Positions 20,366-31,886 of a stretch of DNA of 64,000 nt are shown here, in pieces. Source of the DNA: Sipunculus nudus (lineage: Eukaryota; Annelida; Sipuncula; Golfingiida; Sipunculidae); NCBI GenBank assembly GCA_026874595.1, contig CM049312.1, positions 65,316,929-65,380,928 of the forward strand, given 5' to 3'. Each line of letters begins with the position of its first letter. Position 1 is the stretch's first letter. The notes under the pieces are model-generated. The model did no database searches. It was not told the DNA's origin and was given only the letters and a program-made list of their open reading frames with translations. Made by a program: the position numbers and the translations under genes.

Positions 20366-20858
20366 CCCTAAAACAAACCATCACACACACAATACACCCT
20401 CCCGGAGGAAGCACAAATTAAACAAGCATGAAACCAAACGAGAGTAAAATCCAGCTGCCGTGTCTGCCCTGTTAACTTTATAATATAACAACGATTTGGT
20501 GCACGTGTCCAATACATCGTTGGCATCGTACACAGATGACTGAAAACGTCAGGGAATGCGCGAAAAGCAGAATATTACCAGCTTATAGTTTAAACGCATC
20601 TTTACTTTATTAACGTGACCAGTTATTGTGAAACATAAAATAAAGTGAATGGTATATTTTTTTTATTTTCGACGGCGATCCAGTCCCATAAGATTGAAAT
20701 CAATGGACTGAAGATCCCTCATGAATATGTAAATCCGGCTCTGGAATGTATATACGGGTTTTGACGGTCTATGTTATATGGTAGTTGGCCGGTCAATTTC
20801 AGCAGTACAAGCAGTACGACAGTATGGCATACATAAACTGTAAAATCATGATTGTATC

Positions 20859-20867
<9 letters not shown>

Positions 20868-20929
<62 letters not shown>
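20868..20929. repeat. (TA)n microsatellite
   Basis: About 60 bp of pure TA in the copy 1-2 spacer. Confidence 0.9.
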
Positions 20930-20930
<1 letters not shown>

Positions 20931-23740
20931 TAGGATTTTGGGGTTTTTTTTAAGTGGGGGAAGCATTCTACAAGCGTACACGGTTTGGAATATTTTGAAA
21001 AAAACCCATAAAATATGCATTCTGTGCAGTATTTTGACAAGTTTCCTTCTTTTTATCACATGCTGCACCAGACAAAATTATTAATACATATTAACTATTG
21101 TATTTACATAATCATTTGTTCCAAATTGATAATATTCATAAGCCGATATAGTCTCCTTTATACCTTTATAAAACTGCAGATCCATTATTTGTTTTTTTTT
21201 TTATTTTTTTTTTATTTTACTCAAAACCATGCATATCGGCGTGCTTGGTTATATAGGGCCACTGTGGGGCAAAGAATATACCTTTTTCAGATTTACATGA
21301 AGTTTAAAGTTTTAATTGTCACATAAATATTACCATTAACAAATAATTTACAGAAAACTGGCCTGATTTCACACATAGAGCAAAAAGGTATATTCCAATG
21401 CAGACCTCTTTATATAAGGTTATCAGTTTAGATAATAAACAAACAAGTGCATTTCAACAATTCTAAATAAAATGAATTGAATTACATTTAATTACCTATA
21501 ACATTATACAATGCGGCACTATGTATTACTAAAAACATAAAAAAATGAAGTGCCAGGTGTTTACATGTGAAGAATGTAGACCGTGAAGAAATACCATGTA
21601 TTTTCCAAATTGATGGGATTTACATCTTTCTCACAGAAAGGTCGTACTAACCTCATCCCTTGGGCCGATATATATATATATATGTGTGTGTGTGTGTCTG
21701 TGTGTGTAATCTGGGCTAGACCACATCCAAATCGTAATCTGGACAAGACCTGTTCTTAACTGGACTGGATTTAGATCTTGGCTCTGACGTGTACATATTC
21801 TTAACATAAAAGGGCGAAACCAAATATTCATGGGGGGGAGACCAATATAATTTATAAAGGATTGACATCAGTTCAGTTATATAAGATTGGTTATTATGTT
21901 TATTATCATATAATGCGACCTTTGATTCTAACAATACTTGATTGAATTCATCATAAAGTGCTAATTAAAAAAAAAACTGTTAACGCTAGTCTGGTGAAGA
22001 CCAGTTTTCCCCGAAAAATTTCAATGGAGTTTGCCCACATGGGGCACCCCTTCGAACGCCACTGATTAACCTACGAAGAAACGCATTCATCTGGATTAAC
22101 GTGGTTTCTTAAGACGTTAATTAGCTATGTGACGATGAGTCACTGCACCTGCTTGCCGTCCTAAGACCATTTTAACATTAACTGAGAAAGTAATAATTTA
22201 ATTAGCACACCAACATTATTCACCATACAGGTTGTGTCATCTGTCATGATTTCAATAAGATGATTACAAAATCACATTCCTATACTCTTCCTGTGTACAT
22301 GTACTTAATATACAAAATCTTTACATATATTATTGTTTATAAATACTTATATAAAGATATATATATATATATAAATTATATATTAATATATATATGAACC
22401 TTTTATATATATATATAATATTTATTAAAACGTGTTGAAGTATATGCGAATATGCAAATACACGATGAAACATTTAATTTGTTACATAGTTCAATCTGCG
22501 ATCAAATGTACATAAATATCAAATAATATCATCGCTAAATTTGAATAAACACTTTTAAGCATGCATTTCAAGTTTCGTGTATATTCAGGCATGGTCAATA
22601 TCTACATAACTGCCAACTTTTAGCGGATAACCCGCATCCTGGCTGTTGGTATCATGAAACTGTACATTTAATGTGTTAATCAATAAATTGTGTCAAAGCT
22701 TAGCATAGAAACATGACATAAAATCTCAATATTGAAATAAGGAACAATCTATTAACAGCAACTTGGTGTTTAATGTGAGAGAAAATGCTAAATAGGATAA
22801 AGGCAGGGATGCAAAGTACCCGGGGTATTGAGATGCCAGTGTCAACCATAGCTATGATGTGAAGGATAGAAAGTGATGGGTACATCGAAAATTATAGTCA
22901 GTGAAAAGGTCTTCCCTTCATATAAAACCCCTTCTATATGTTTTTCCTATGATTAACTTTCTAAAACAGATCTACACACACAAGACATATTCACAAAAAA
23001 ATACCCCAACCCCAATATATAAATACAACTACTATGTGTAAGGGCGTCAATACAGGGTAAGAGGGATATATAGACCCCCCCCCCCCCCAACACACACACA
23101 CGCTCCCTTCTAGCAATGGGATGGTGAATCGCCACTGCTATTCAGAGAACAATATATATGTATTGAACAGGAAATATGTAAATATATATAAATATGGTTA
23201 AATTTTACTGTGAAATATAATATATCTTAACCTAGTTTAGAATTACCCTGCACTAGTAACATATCTTATTTGTTTTAAATATACTTAAATATACTTAAAA
23301 TACGCCCTCGGATCATTTTATTCATGAAGGGTTTATTTTCGCGATTATTGAAACGAAGAAATTTGTGTTGCCTTCAGATATTCCGAGATACAGAAAAAGG
23401 ACCTGATTTATTCGGAAATATATGTCTTAAAATATTAAACACAATAAATATGTGCATGAAAAATACCCAGGATTCTTTGTGAATGCTACCGTGAACACGA
23501 AGAGGGGAGTGGATGAATTAAAGGGTAAAATAGTTATCAAAGCAGTATTTAATTGGATGTCATCTGTTCAACCAGAACATTGGAATATATATACCCAGAG
23601 TACATGTATATTCATATATCTACCCATTTACTCCCCCAAAACACACACGCACACATATATAAAACATATTTGTAGATATACGTATAGACATAAAAATGAC
23701 ACAGATCTATCTTTAATGTTTCTTTTATAATGAAATGGCA
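20930..23740. other. Intergenic; partly paralogous to 46680-47200
   Basis: Non-coding. The segment from about 22440 to 22900 aligns with 46700-47190. Contains a short TA-TG tract (21668-21707) and a poly-C run (23076-23089). No gene seen. Confidence 0.5.
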
Positions 23741-23743
23741 CGC

Positions 23744-23746
<3 letters not shown>

Positions 23747-23830
<84 letters not shown>
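23747..23830. repeat. (TA)n microsatellite
   Basis: TA repeat with two TTTATA interruptions. Confidence 0.9.
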
Positions 23831-24284
23831 CTATCTTTGAAATTAGGCAGTTAAGTGTCAGAATTACAGATATTCTTTTGATTTAAAGAGATTTATATGG
23901 CCGGTAAAAGTGAGAAATAATCAGATTTCAAGGATAATGAGTGCTCCAGTGTAATATGATTCAAGGGCGCTAAAAACACGGTTAGCACTAAGGGTTTGAA
24001 AACTGGTTAACGAAGGTTTTCACCGTTTCCAAATAGGGACATCATTTAAAAACCCTTCAAAGATTTTCCTTTAAAACCCTTTCTTTCTTTCAAAACTTTG
24101 AAGGGTCCCCCCCCCCAAAAAAAAAAACCTTTTCAAAGTTTTAGTAAACCCTCTAGAAACCCCTTATAGAATTATTAAAAATATTTTAGAAAACTTCTTA
24201 TTGATCAAAAACCCTTTTTACACCTTGACGGGATCCTAAATTCCTTAGATATTAATGTTAGAAACCTATTTAACGAATAAAACA

Positions 24285-25040
24285 CTTCTGAAGCAAGCTA
24301 CATTGTCAGTGGACGAAGAAAGTTTCTCCGTCTTCGATCCGATATTAGTAGCGTAAGTGGAGGTAGTTTTTTATGTTCTGTGTGTGTTATGTTCTATGTT
24401 ATATGTTTTTTATGTGTTCTATGAATTCCATGATAGACAAAATGTTTGATGTTGTGATAGACTACTTTAACAATACAAGGTGGGATATGATGCACCTTTT
24501 AGAAACCTTTTTAATTCATCAAAAACCTTTTGTACACCTTTATGACATGTTAAAAATCTTTAAACTAAAATCGTCGATACGGTGTTTGTTTTCACCCTGT
24601 ACTTAAGTATTAAGCGACAATAAAACTGGCCGCATCTGGTAAGATGCCAACTTAAAACAGTCCTTGGTCTTCAACTCGCCATTATTCTACAAATTTGTAC
24701 TTAGAACAATAATTGTTTACATTCAGCCAAGTCACATTTGTATATTGTCTGTAAGATATGGTTAAAATTGGCTGAAAAGAAAAGAAGGATGCCGCTGTCA
24801 AAATGGAACGCCGCCTCTAAGGTCCCTACTGACCTATCGTCGTCTTGCATCTGTTGCACCAATGCCAGCTTCTCATACTGTACTACCATATTGTGTTTTT
24901 AAATCTAGTCTATCACAACATCAAACATGGTATTAATATACAGAGAACTATAATTAACTGCCTGCACTTACACTAGTAATATCGGACCGAGACGAAGAAT
25001 CTTATTTCATCAATTGTCATTGTGGCTTTGCGTTCACTGT
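24285..25040. repeat. Long inverted repeat (foldback element)
   Basis: Left arm about 24285-24470, right arm about 24897-25040. Matching cores are CCGATATTAGTAGCGTAAGT against its near complement at 24965-24985, and tgtttgatgttgtgatagact at 24443 against its complement at 24907. The arms are imperfect and the spacer is about 430 bp. It may be a MITE or foldback transposon; no ORF. Confidence 0.6.
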
Positions 25041-25454
25041 TTGTGCATAAAAAAATCACGTGATATCACAGCCGGTGACATTCGGTTATATCCGAAAAAC
25101 TTCGTACATGTGATCTGCGCTATTTCCCTCTCGTGGCATTTGCTAAAATATAAGTTAGCGTCTCTTAAAGGGGGTTTGTCAAAATATAACAGGAAGTTAT
25201 TGTTTAAAACCCTTTGCGCGTCAGCGGTAAAGTTTATTCAACTGGAAACTCGGGGATTTCAGGAACACCCTTATGGAAAATCCTTACTTTTATCTGATGA
25301 GGTGAAGGAATCTATAAGATGTATAAGGACAAGTTTTAGTGGTACAATTAATCAGAGTCAATTAATAAAAAACAAGAGGAGCCCAAGTGGACGATAAAAA
25401 AATGTCTATATAAAATGCTTAAAAGGTTTCTAAGTATGAGCATCACATTTATTT

Positions 25455-25735
25455 TAAATAAACTTTATTTATTTCACATGGATTGTACAACTAGGTATAA
25501 ACCAGTCATGATCAGTGAATAACCGGTTATGATCAGTTAAAAACCAGTTATACCCACTAATGCAAGGATGGTGACGTTTGGTAGTCTTTGGGGGTCGAGG
25601 ATCTCGAGGACGCGGAGAATCCCATAGACATTGAACGGGCAACTCTAACCCCAGTCTCATAACCCAGCCAGGGATCGAACCCGCGTCTCAAGCGGAGAGA
25701 GCCGAGCGTTTTACCACCCGACTTTCTAGTGGCTC
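25455..25735 (-). mobile_element. tRNA-derived SINE
   Basis: Read on the minus strand: A box ggtaaaacgctcgg, B box gggttcgatccc, then a body ending tgtacaatcc and AAATAAATAAAG. Pol III boxes are well preserved. Confidence 0.7.
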
Positions 25736-25737
25736 AA

Positions 25738-26400
25738 TTTTGTTTCATTGTAATATGAATAAAATGTAACCAAGAGCACCACCAAGCTAACGAACACCGA
25801 ACCGAGTAACCGTTTTTCTGTTATTATTGTTATAATAACATATGTTTAACGTTGATTTTATACAAATTTATGCAAGTGTACATGGGTCAGCGCAAGGGCG
25901 ACTGAATATGAATTGCATTAAGAATCAAACACACAACTTAGTCACTATGAATCTACATCGTAAAAAACTCTTTCCTCACAAAAAAGGAAAATGGATAATT
26001 AAACGGCCGGTTTATTCTCAATCCTTTACTGACGGAAACATTTACTCTATTCAGGTCTTTATCGTATTTCCAGATAATGCGCCACTCATTTTTTAATAAT
26101 GTCAAGGCCCCGTTTTTTGTTTCATTGTAATATAAATAAAATGTAACCCAGATCACCACCATGCTAACTAACAAGGAGCCGAGTAACAATTTTAGTTTTA
26201 TTTTTCCCGCTTGCTAATCATTACAGGCAATATTTATGCCCGTAAGAATAATGATGCTGTAGAACGTAACAGGAGGGGAACATATGTCGTCTGGGAACTG
26301 CTGTTGGTGGCACGTAAAAGCAGCAATTTCCTATGCGTGACCACAGGTCAATCTGACAAATCTGGTATTTCCAGATAATTCGCCACACATTATTAATGAG
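25738..26400. repeat. Direct duplication upstream of copy 2 promoter
   Basis: tttgtttcattgtaatat plus a gtaacc-accacca-gctaac block occurs at 25738 and 26117, and tatttccagataat-cgccac at 26071 and 26369. Parts match the copy 3 upstream region in a different order. Confidence 0.55.
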
Positions 26401-26402
26401 TG

Positions 26403-26567
26403 CAGCTTAGTTGTGATGAACATGAATAATTAATATAAGGGCTGATATGTAAAATACCCTGATATGTAAAATACGTGGACAGTGGCAATCCTGAGTTTAT
26501 GCTATATAAGGTAGCCTGTTACAGATATCGGCAGACCTTCGGCTTCTTCAGAGTAGACCAGAAGAAA
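26403..26567 (+). promoter_or_regulatory. Core promoter and 5'UTR, copy 2
   Basis: TATATAAG at 26503-26510 sits about 60 nt before the ATG, with ACCTTCGGCTTCTTC in the presumed short 5'UTR. The block is conserved with the region upstream of copy 3, including agggctgatatgtaaaa and caatcctgag, while sequence further upstream is rearranged. Confidence 0.6.
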
Positions 26568-26571
26568 ATGG
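26568..26571 (+). CDS. Copy 2 exon 1 coding part (ATGG)
   Basis: Only the start codon and one G are coded before gtgagt at 26572. Joining to exon 2 gives ATG GGA ATG. Copy 3 has the same arrangement at 50435. A second in-frame ATG early in exon 2 could also initiate with a full signal peptide. Confidence 0.7.
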
Positions 26572-28973
26572 GTGAGTTCATATATATTGATCTTATATAA
26601 ATTATCTTATGTATTTATCTTACTGAATAACTAACATAAACACGAACATTTCTGTAAATTAAGATTCCATGTGTGAGGAATGTGGCATGCGGAATGCGGA
26701 TAAAATCGTGCTGACTATATAAATAAGGTGGGATCCTTCTGCCGCAACCGTCAGGCGGAATTCTTATCAGGCAAAACGAATCGCTACATGTAGCGATTTT
26801 TAAATTTCCGTACAGTGTCCCAGGGCGACACATATAAAAAGGCTATGTTGCCTTGCTGGTATATAAAAGAGCTCTCAACGCTGATTCCGCATGCCGCATT
26901 TCGCTGTCTTAGCTTTGGATGTTTATAAGCACCTTGCAGTGTTCATGTGTGACTCCATTTGTCTGTATTATATACAGACTGTGCCTGAAGCCATGATACA
27001 TGCTTGACGCTTAAAGCTGGAAAACACGAACATTGGTGTTTCCTGGACTATTTTGGACTAATATTTAATTGCTGAAACTGACTATTTTCCAATTCCCTTA
27101 GAATTAAATAAGAATATGAAAAAGCTATAATTATTTTCTTTAGTTAATTCCCTTCGATTTAAAAATAAACCATAATAATTAGTGTATTAATTCAACATTT
27201 CATTACCATGACAATGAAATACGTTCATTTTGAATCGCTCCCCGATAAATTTTACATGCAACTAATACCTCTACAATTATCATATATTATATATATTTTG
27301 AAGAAACAAAAAAAGCAGCCGTTATTGCATACTTTTAACCTCGACTATAGTTGCAAAAGAGGTCTAGGGGTTCATTGCTAAGGAGGTTTCTTGACATGCT
27401 ATTCCATATTTTATGAAAACATGATACTTGTTTGCCAGTTTTGATTTGTTTGTAGTCCTATACATGAGGGGTAACTTAGTCAATGATGGTTGTTCATGTT
27501 TCTATTTCACAGCATCTACTTTTCTACAACGATGCCATTCATTATATATAAAATTGTGCCTACTGTTAAATTACGAATTATGCTTTCTGAGATGTTAAGT
27601 CTCATACAATTGATCATAATGGGTTAATTTATTTAGCTTTTATTATGCTGTCCTACATGTCCGTCATGCTTCTCATTTTAATTACGTCATCATTATAGTA
27701 AAGTTATACGCATGGTACTCTTATGATCAAGTACTTATTTTGTATTGAATGGAGCATTTTATACGTTTTGGGATTTATATGAGCAATGTTTTAATTCAGC
27801 CGCTGCTCGAAATTTTGATATAATTGAGATAATTGATAACTTCTTTTTATTTTATTGTGTACTGAATATCCCGAATCATTCTCTCAACATATAAAAGTAT
27901 ATCATTAGTTCTCCGTGATATACACGCAAAATCACAATGCCTATCATGGTGCTGATCGACACATATATATCTGAGGTCTAATTTTTAATGTTTTGAAATC
28001 GTATCGAATTCAAATATGATACATTTTTAAAATCTTTAATAGCTTAAATCGCAAACCGCTGCTTCTGATGCTGACGATGAATGATAAAATCATAGTATTT
28101 CCTAAGATACTGGCTTTTGATTAAAACGATGCCCGATAATGGATGTCTTCAATAACTGTGTAAATATTTGCGTCAGTAATTTGTGAACTTCATTAAATCT
28201 ATAATATATTACAAATATCTATAATGAAAAAAAAGATTACAAGTACAACAGATCTTATTATAATCATTTTTGCTTATGTAAATAATAAACCTTTAGGTAT
28301 GAACCGCGGATCTGAAACCCTTGAATTCAATGACATTTAAGTGATGATATCCTTTTCTAGTTTTAAATCAAATGTTTAATCACTTTTCGTTTTTTTTCCA
28401 GGAATGTTTATTTTGGCCTTTGCCTGTGCTGTTACCATGGTGGCAGCTCAGGATTATCTTCAAGATGTAGACGGTGGGATGACCGCTCAGGAGATGCGGA
28501 ACGTCATGCTGGATGAGATCAACAAACTCAGGCGAGCGGTTCACCACGGACCGCCTTCAAATATGAACTATATGGTTAGTAAAAAAAAGAAGTAATTATA
28601 TTTCTTTACGTGGACGTATTTTTGTCGTTGAACTTTGAAGACTCAGATTCATAATTAAATATTAAATTTGAAATTTTACCCATTCCCTTCCCAATGTTCT
28701 CTATTTATCTCTTTAGCCATGCATGCTAAACTTAATTTTGAAAACTGAAAGATTATTTCAAAATCATTCTCATTCCTATTGTTGCTTTGTCCAACATAGA
28801 GCACTAAATACATCCTGTATATTAGTACATGCAAATTCTTCTTAGGATATTTGTTCAATGGAATGACCGTTATCACACTTCTTAGGAAGAAATATATTAT
28901 TTTAAAAGCGTAATATTTTTATTTCTCATTAATTTGATTTTTTTTTTAGAAATTTATTAGAATATCCATAAAG

Positions 28974-29027
<54 letters not shown>

Positions 29028-30129
29028 GATATGTATTAAGGTAGCCGCGCTTGTTAAAATGTGTTGTTTACTGCCAACTGCAGCCTGTGAACGAGCGGAT
29101 ATTTAATTTGCCTAACTGGTTAATTGCATGTTAGGCATGCGTCCAAGTTAGTGCTACAAAGCAACTCCTACCTATACTGAAAACAATGGCTGTCAGTCCC
29201 CATACCAAAATTTCTTATTGTCAGTATGTGTTCCAAAGACTATGGCGACTATTATTTAGAGAACTGGTAAGAAAATTCGTTTAATCATTATTTTACCAAA
29301 AAGGTCTTCCACAAAACAATAATGGTCCCTTACAAAATCGCAATTTCATGCATGACCTAAATATTGGCATTGTTAAATAACGTGTGTTATAATTAAATTG
29401 ATTCCATAGTAGTTTTTTTTGTGATTAAACCTTCAAATTCAGGTCCGATTACCTAGTTCTGAAAGCTGCTTTTGGAATTGTATTTCAATATATTCACCTG
29501 TAGCACAAATGAGGTAAACATTGTTCAACACCTAGATTCCGTGAGGTCTGTAACAGGCTTACACTTTTAAATCCATGTACCATTTAATTAAAATATTTTA
29601 ACCCGGTTAGGATGAAAACATTTAAAATTTATGATTTTTGTACCCGCCACAAATTTATGACAGAACATTTGTCTGAGGTTGCTGTCGTGTGTTCTGGTCA
29701 CAACATGTTCTAATCTAATCATCTTCCCACATGCAACATGATTTTGGATCTTACGTCGCCCCCCCCCCCCCCCCCCGGCAACCTGCCTCTCGGCATGATG
29801 TTCATGACCAATGGTAGAGTCTTTCATTCTGTGCCTAATGTTCATTATTGGATGCACTTTTCTAATAAATCCCTTTATTTTTGACAAGTAAACATTGTTG
29901 ACATAACATGACTGGAGAAGTTTTCCATGTTTAAAATTTGCTGTCTGTATGTGTGTCATTTTATACATATATATTATATATATTATATAATATATAATAT
30001 ATATAATATATAATATATAAATATATATATATATGTATTCTAAATATTATATTTATATTATATATATATTATATATATATAATATAAGAAATATATATAT
30101 GTATTCTAAATATATTTATATTATATATT

Positions 30130-30173
<44 letters not shown>

Positions 30174-30376
30174 ATATTAATATAATATTTAGAATACATA
30201 TATATATATATTTATATATTATATATTATATATTATATATTATATATTATATATTATATATTATATATATTATATTTATATATTATATAAATATTATAAA
30301 TATAAATATTATATATTATATATATTAAATTTAGTATATATATATATTATGTATATTATATAAATATTATACATAA

Positions 30377-30435
<59 letters not shown>

Positions 30436-30567
30436 AATAAGCAAAAGACCGGATATATATATAAATATATATAGGAAGGAAACAAAACTGATATATACCT
30501 GGTTGATTACGAAAAGTTGAGAGAGAGATAGAGAGAGAGAGAGAGAGAAAGAGAATAAGCAAAAGAC

Positions 30568-30615
<48 letters not shown>

Positions 30616-31851
30616 AAGGAAACAAAACTGATATATACCTGGTTAATTACGAAAAGTTGCAAATAGATTCCCTTACTTTATCAAAATTTATCTGTTTTAA
30701 AGTACTGGAGCCAGGATATTGAGAAGAAAGCGATGGAGTGGGCCCGGGCCTGTCCGGGAGGTCACGGTGGATATATTAGCAGTGCCGGGCAAAACATGCA
30801 CTGGTTTGGTTGGCCCCCAACTGAAGGAAAGCTTAGGTATCTATTTTGTATCATTACCCCATTGATCAAATTTAGTAAACTCAAACTCAAAATCTTAGTT
30901 GTAGAAGGACCTATGTACAGTTGTATTAAGGGGTTCAAGTAACGCCTAGTTGCATAATTACATAACTAATTGGAGTCTGCTGTGTCCAATTATTGATGTT
31001 GTTCCTTAAATGCTTATAAACAGTTGTTGTTTTTCCGACTTATTTATTCTAAATCGATTGCATATGTTCGTTCACTGTTCTCTGTGATATACACGCTAAA
31101 TTACACTGCATTTCCAAATGACTGGCCGATACGAATATATCTAAACGTTCTGTCCACGATATTTGTATATCATCATTTTCAAAATCAAACTGCGAAACTG
31201 TTGTCATATTTTGCCTCTTCAAGTGATCTAACTGGATATATGATTTTCGTATAATATATATGTGGATATTGTTTTAAAGGCCTTTGTCACGTTTCAATTA
31301 TAATCAGCATATATTCAAAACCCATAATATATTTTCTCTTTTAAGGCGTTGTATATATGATTTCTGGAAAGAGTGCAACAGTCCAGGGTATAATTACTGG
31401 ACCGCAAAGGCTGTGACGGGCACTGGACATTACATAATAGTAAGTAATTATTTCACGGAGTACAAGCTTACAATTATTATACATGTAGTCTAAACCATAT
31501 TGGTACAACCTACCCGACAAAAGTTTATTTCAGCTGAGTACATAAAGGCCTTATATAAATATCCTTCTCTGGCCCAGGCTAATTGCATCAGCGGCATTTA
31601 ACCTCTGGAAGCCTTGCAGTGGTAGAGCTAGATAATGGTAAATATTGACATTAGTTGTCAGCTTATGCGTTTTTTAGATCGACTGTCTAAGTGAGTATAT
31701 TTGTACATCATGAAAATCGTTTGTATGTTCCCTGAGATATACTTTATTCGAAAATATTGATGTGTATATGAAATGGCCATTTCACCAGGGGTCGAATGAA
31801 TTAACATAGCTCAACTAGAGGCTAGCGATGTAATTGTCATATAGATTTATC

Positions 31852-31886
<35 letters not shown>

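Noticed and set aside
20082-20447. 121-codon plus-strand ORF
   Set aside because: It spans a dispersed repeat and a CA-rich tract and ends in His/Thr/Lys-rich low complexity; no domain.
25014-25397. 127-codon plus-strand ORF, the longest in the window
   Set aside because: It partly overlaps the inverted repeat arm, has no recognisable domain, no homologous counterpart in the paralogous spacer, and unremarkable composition.
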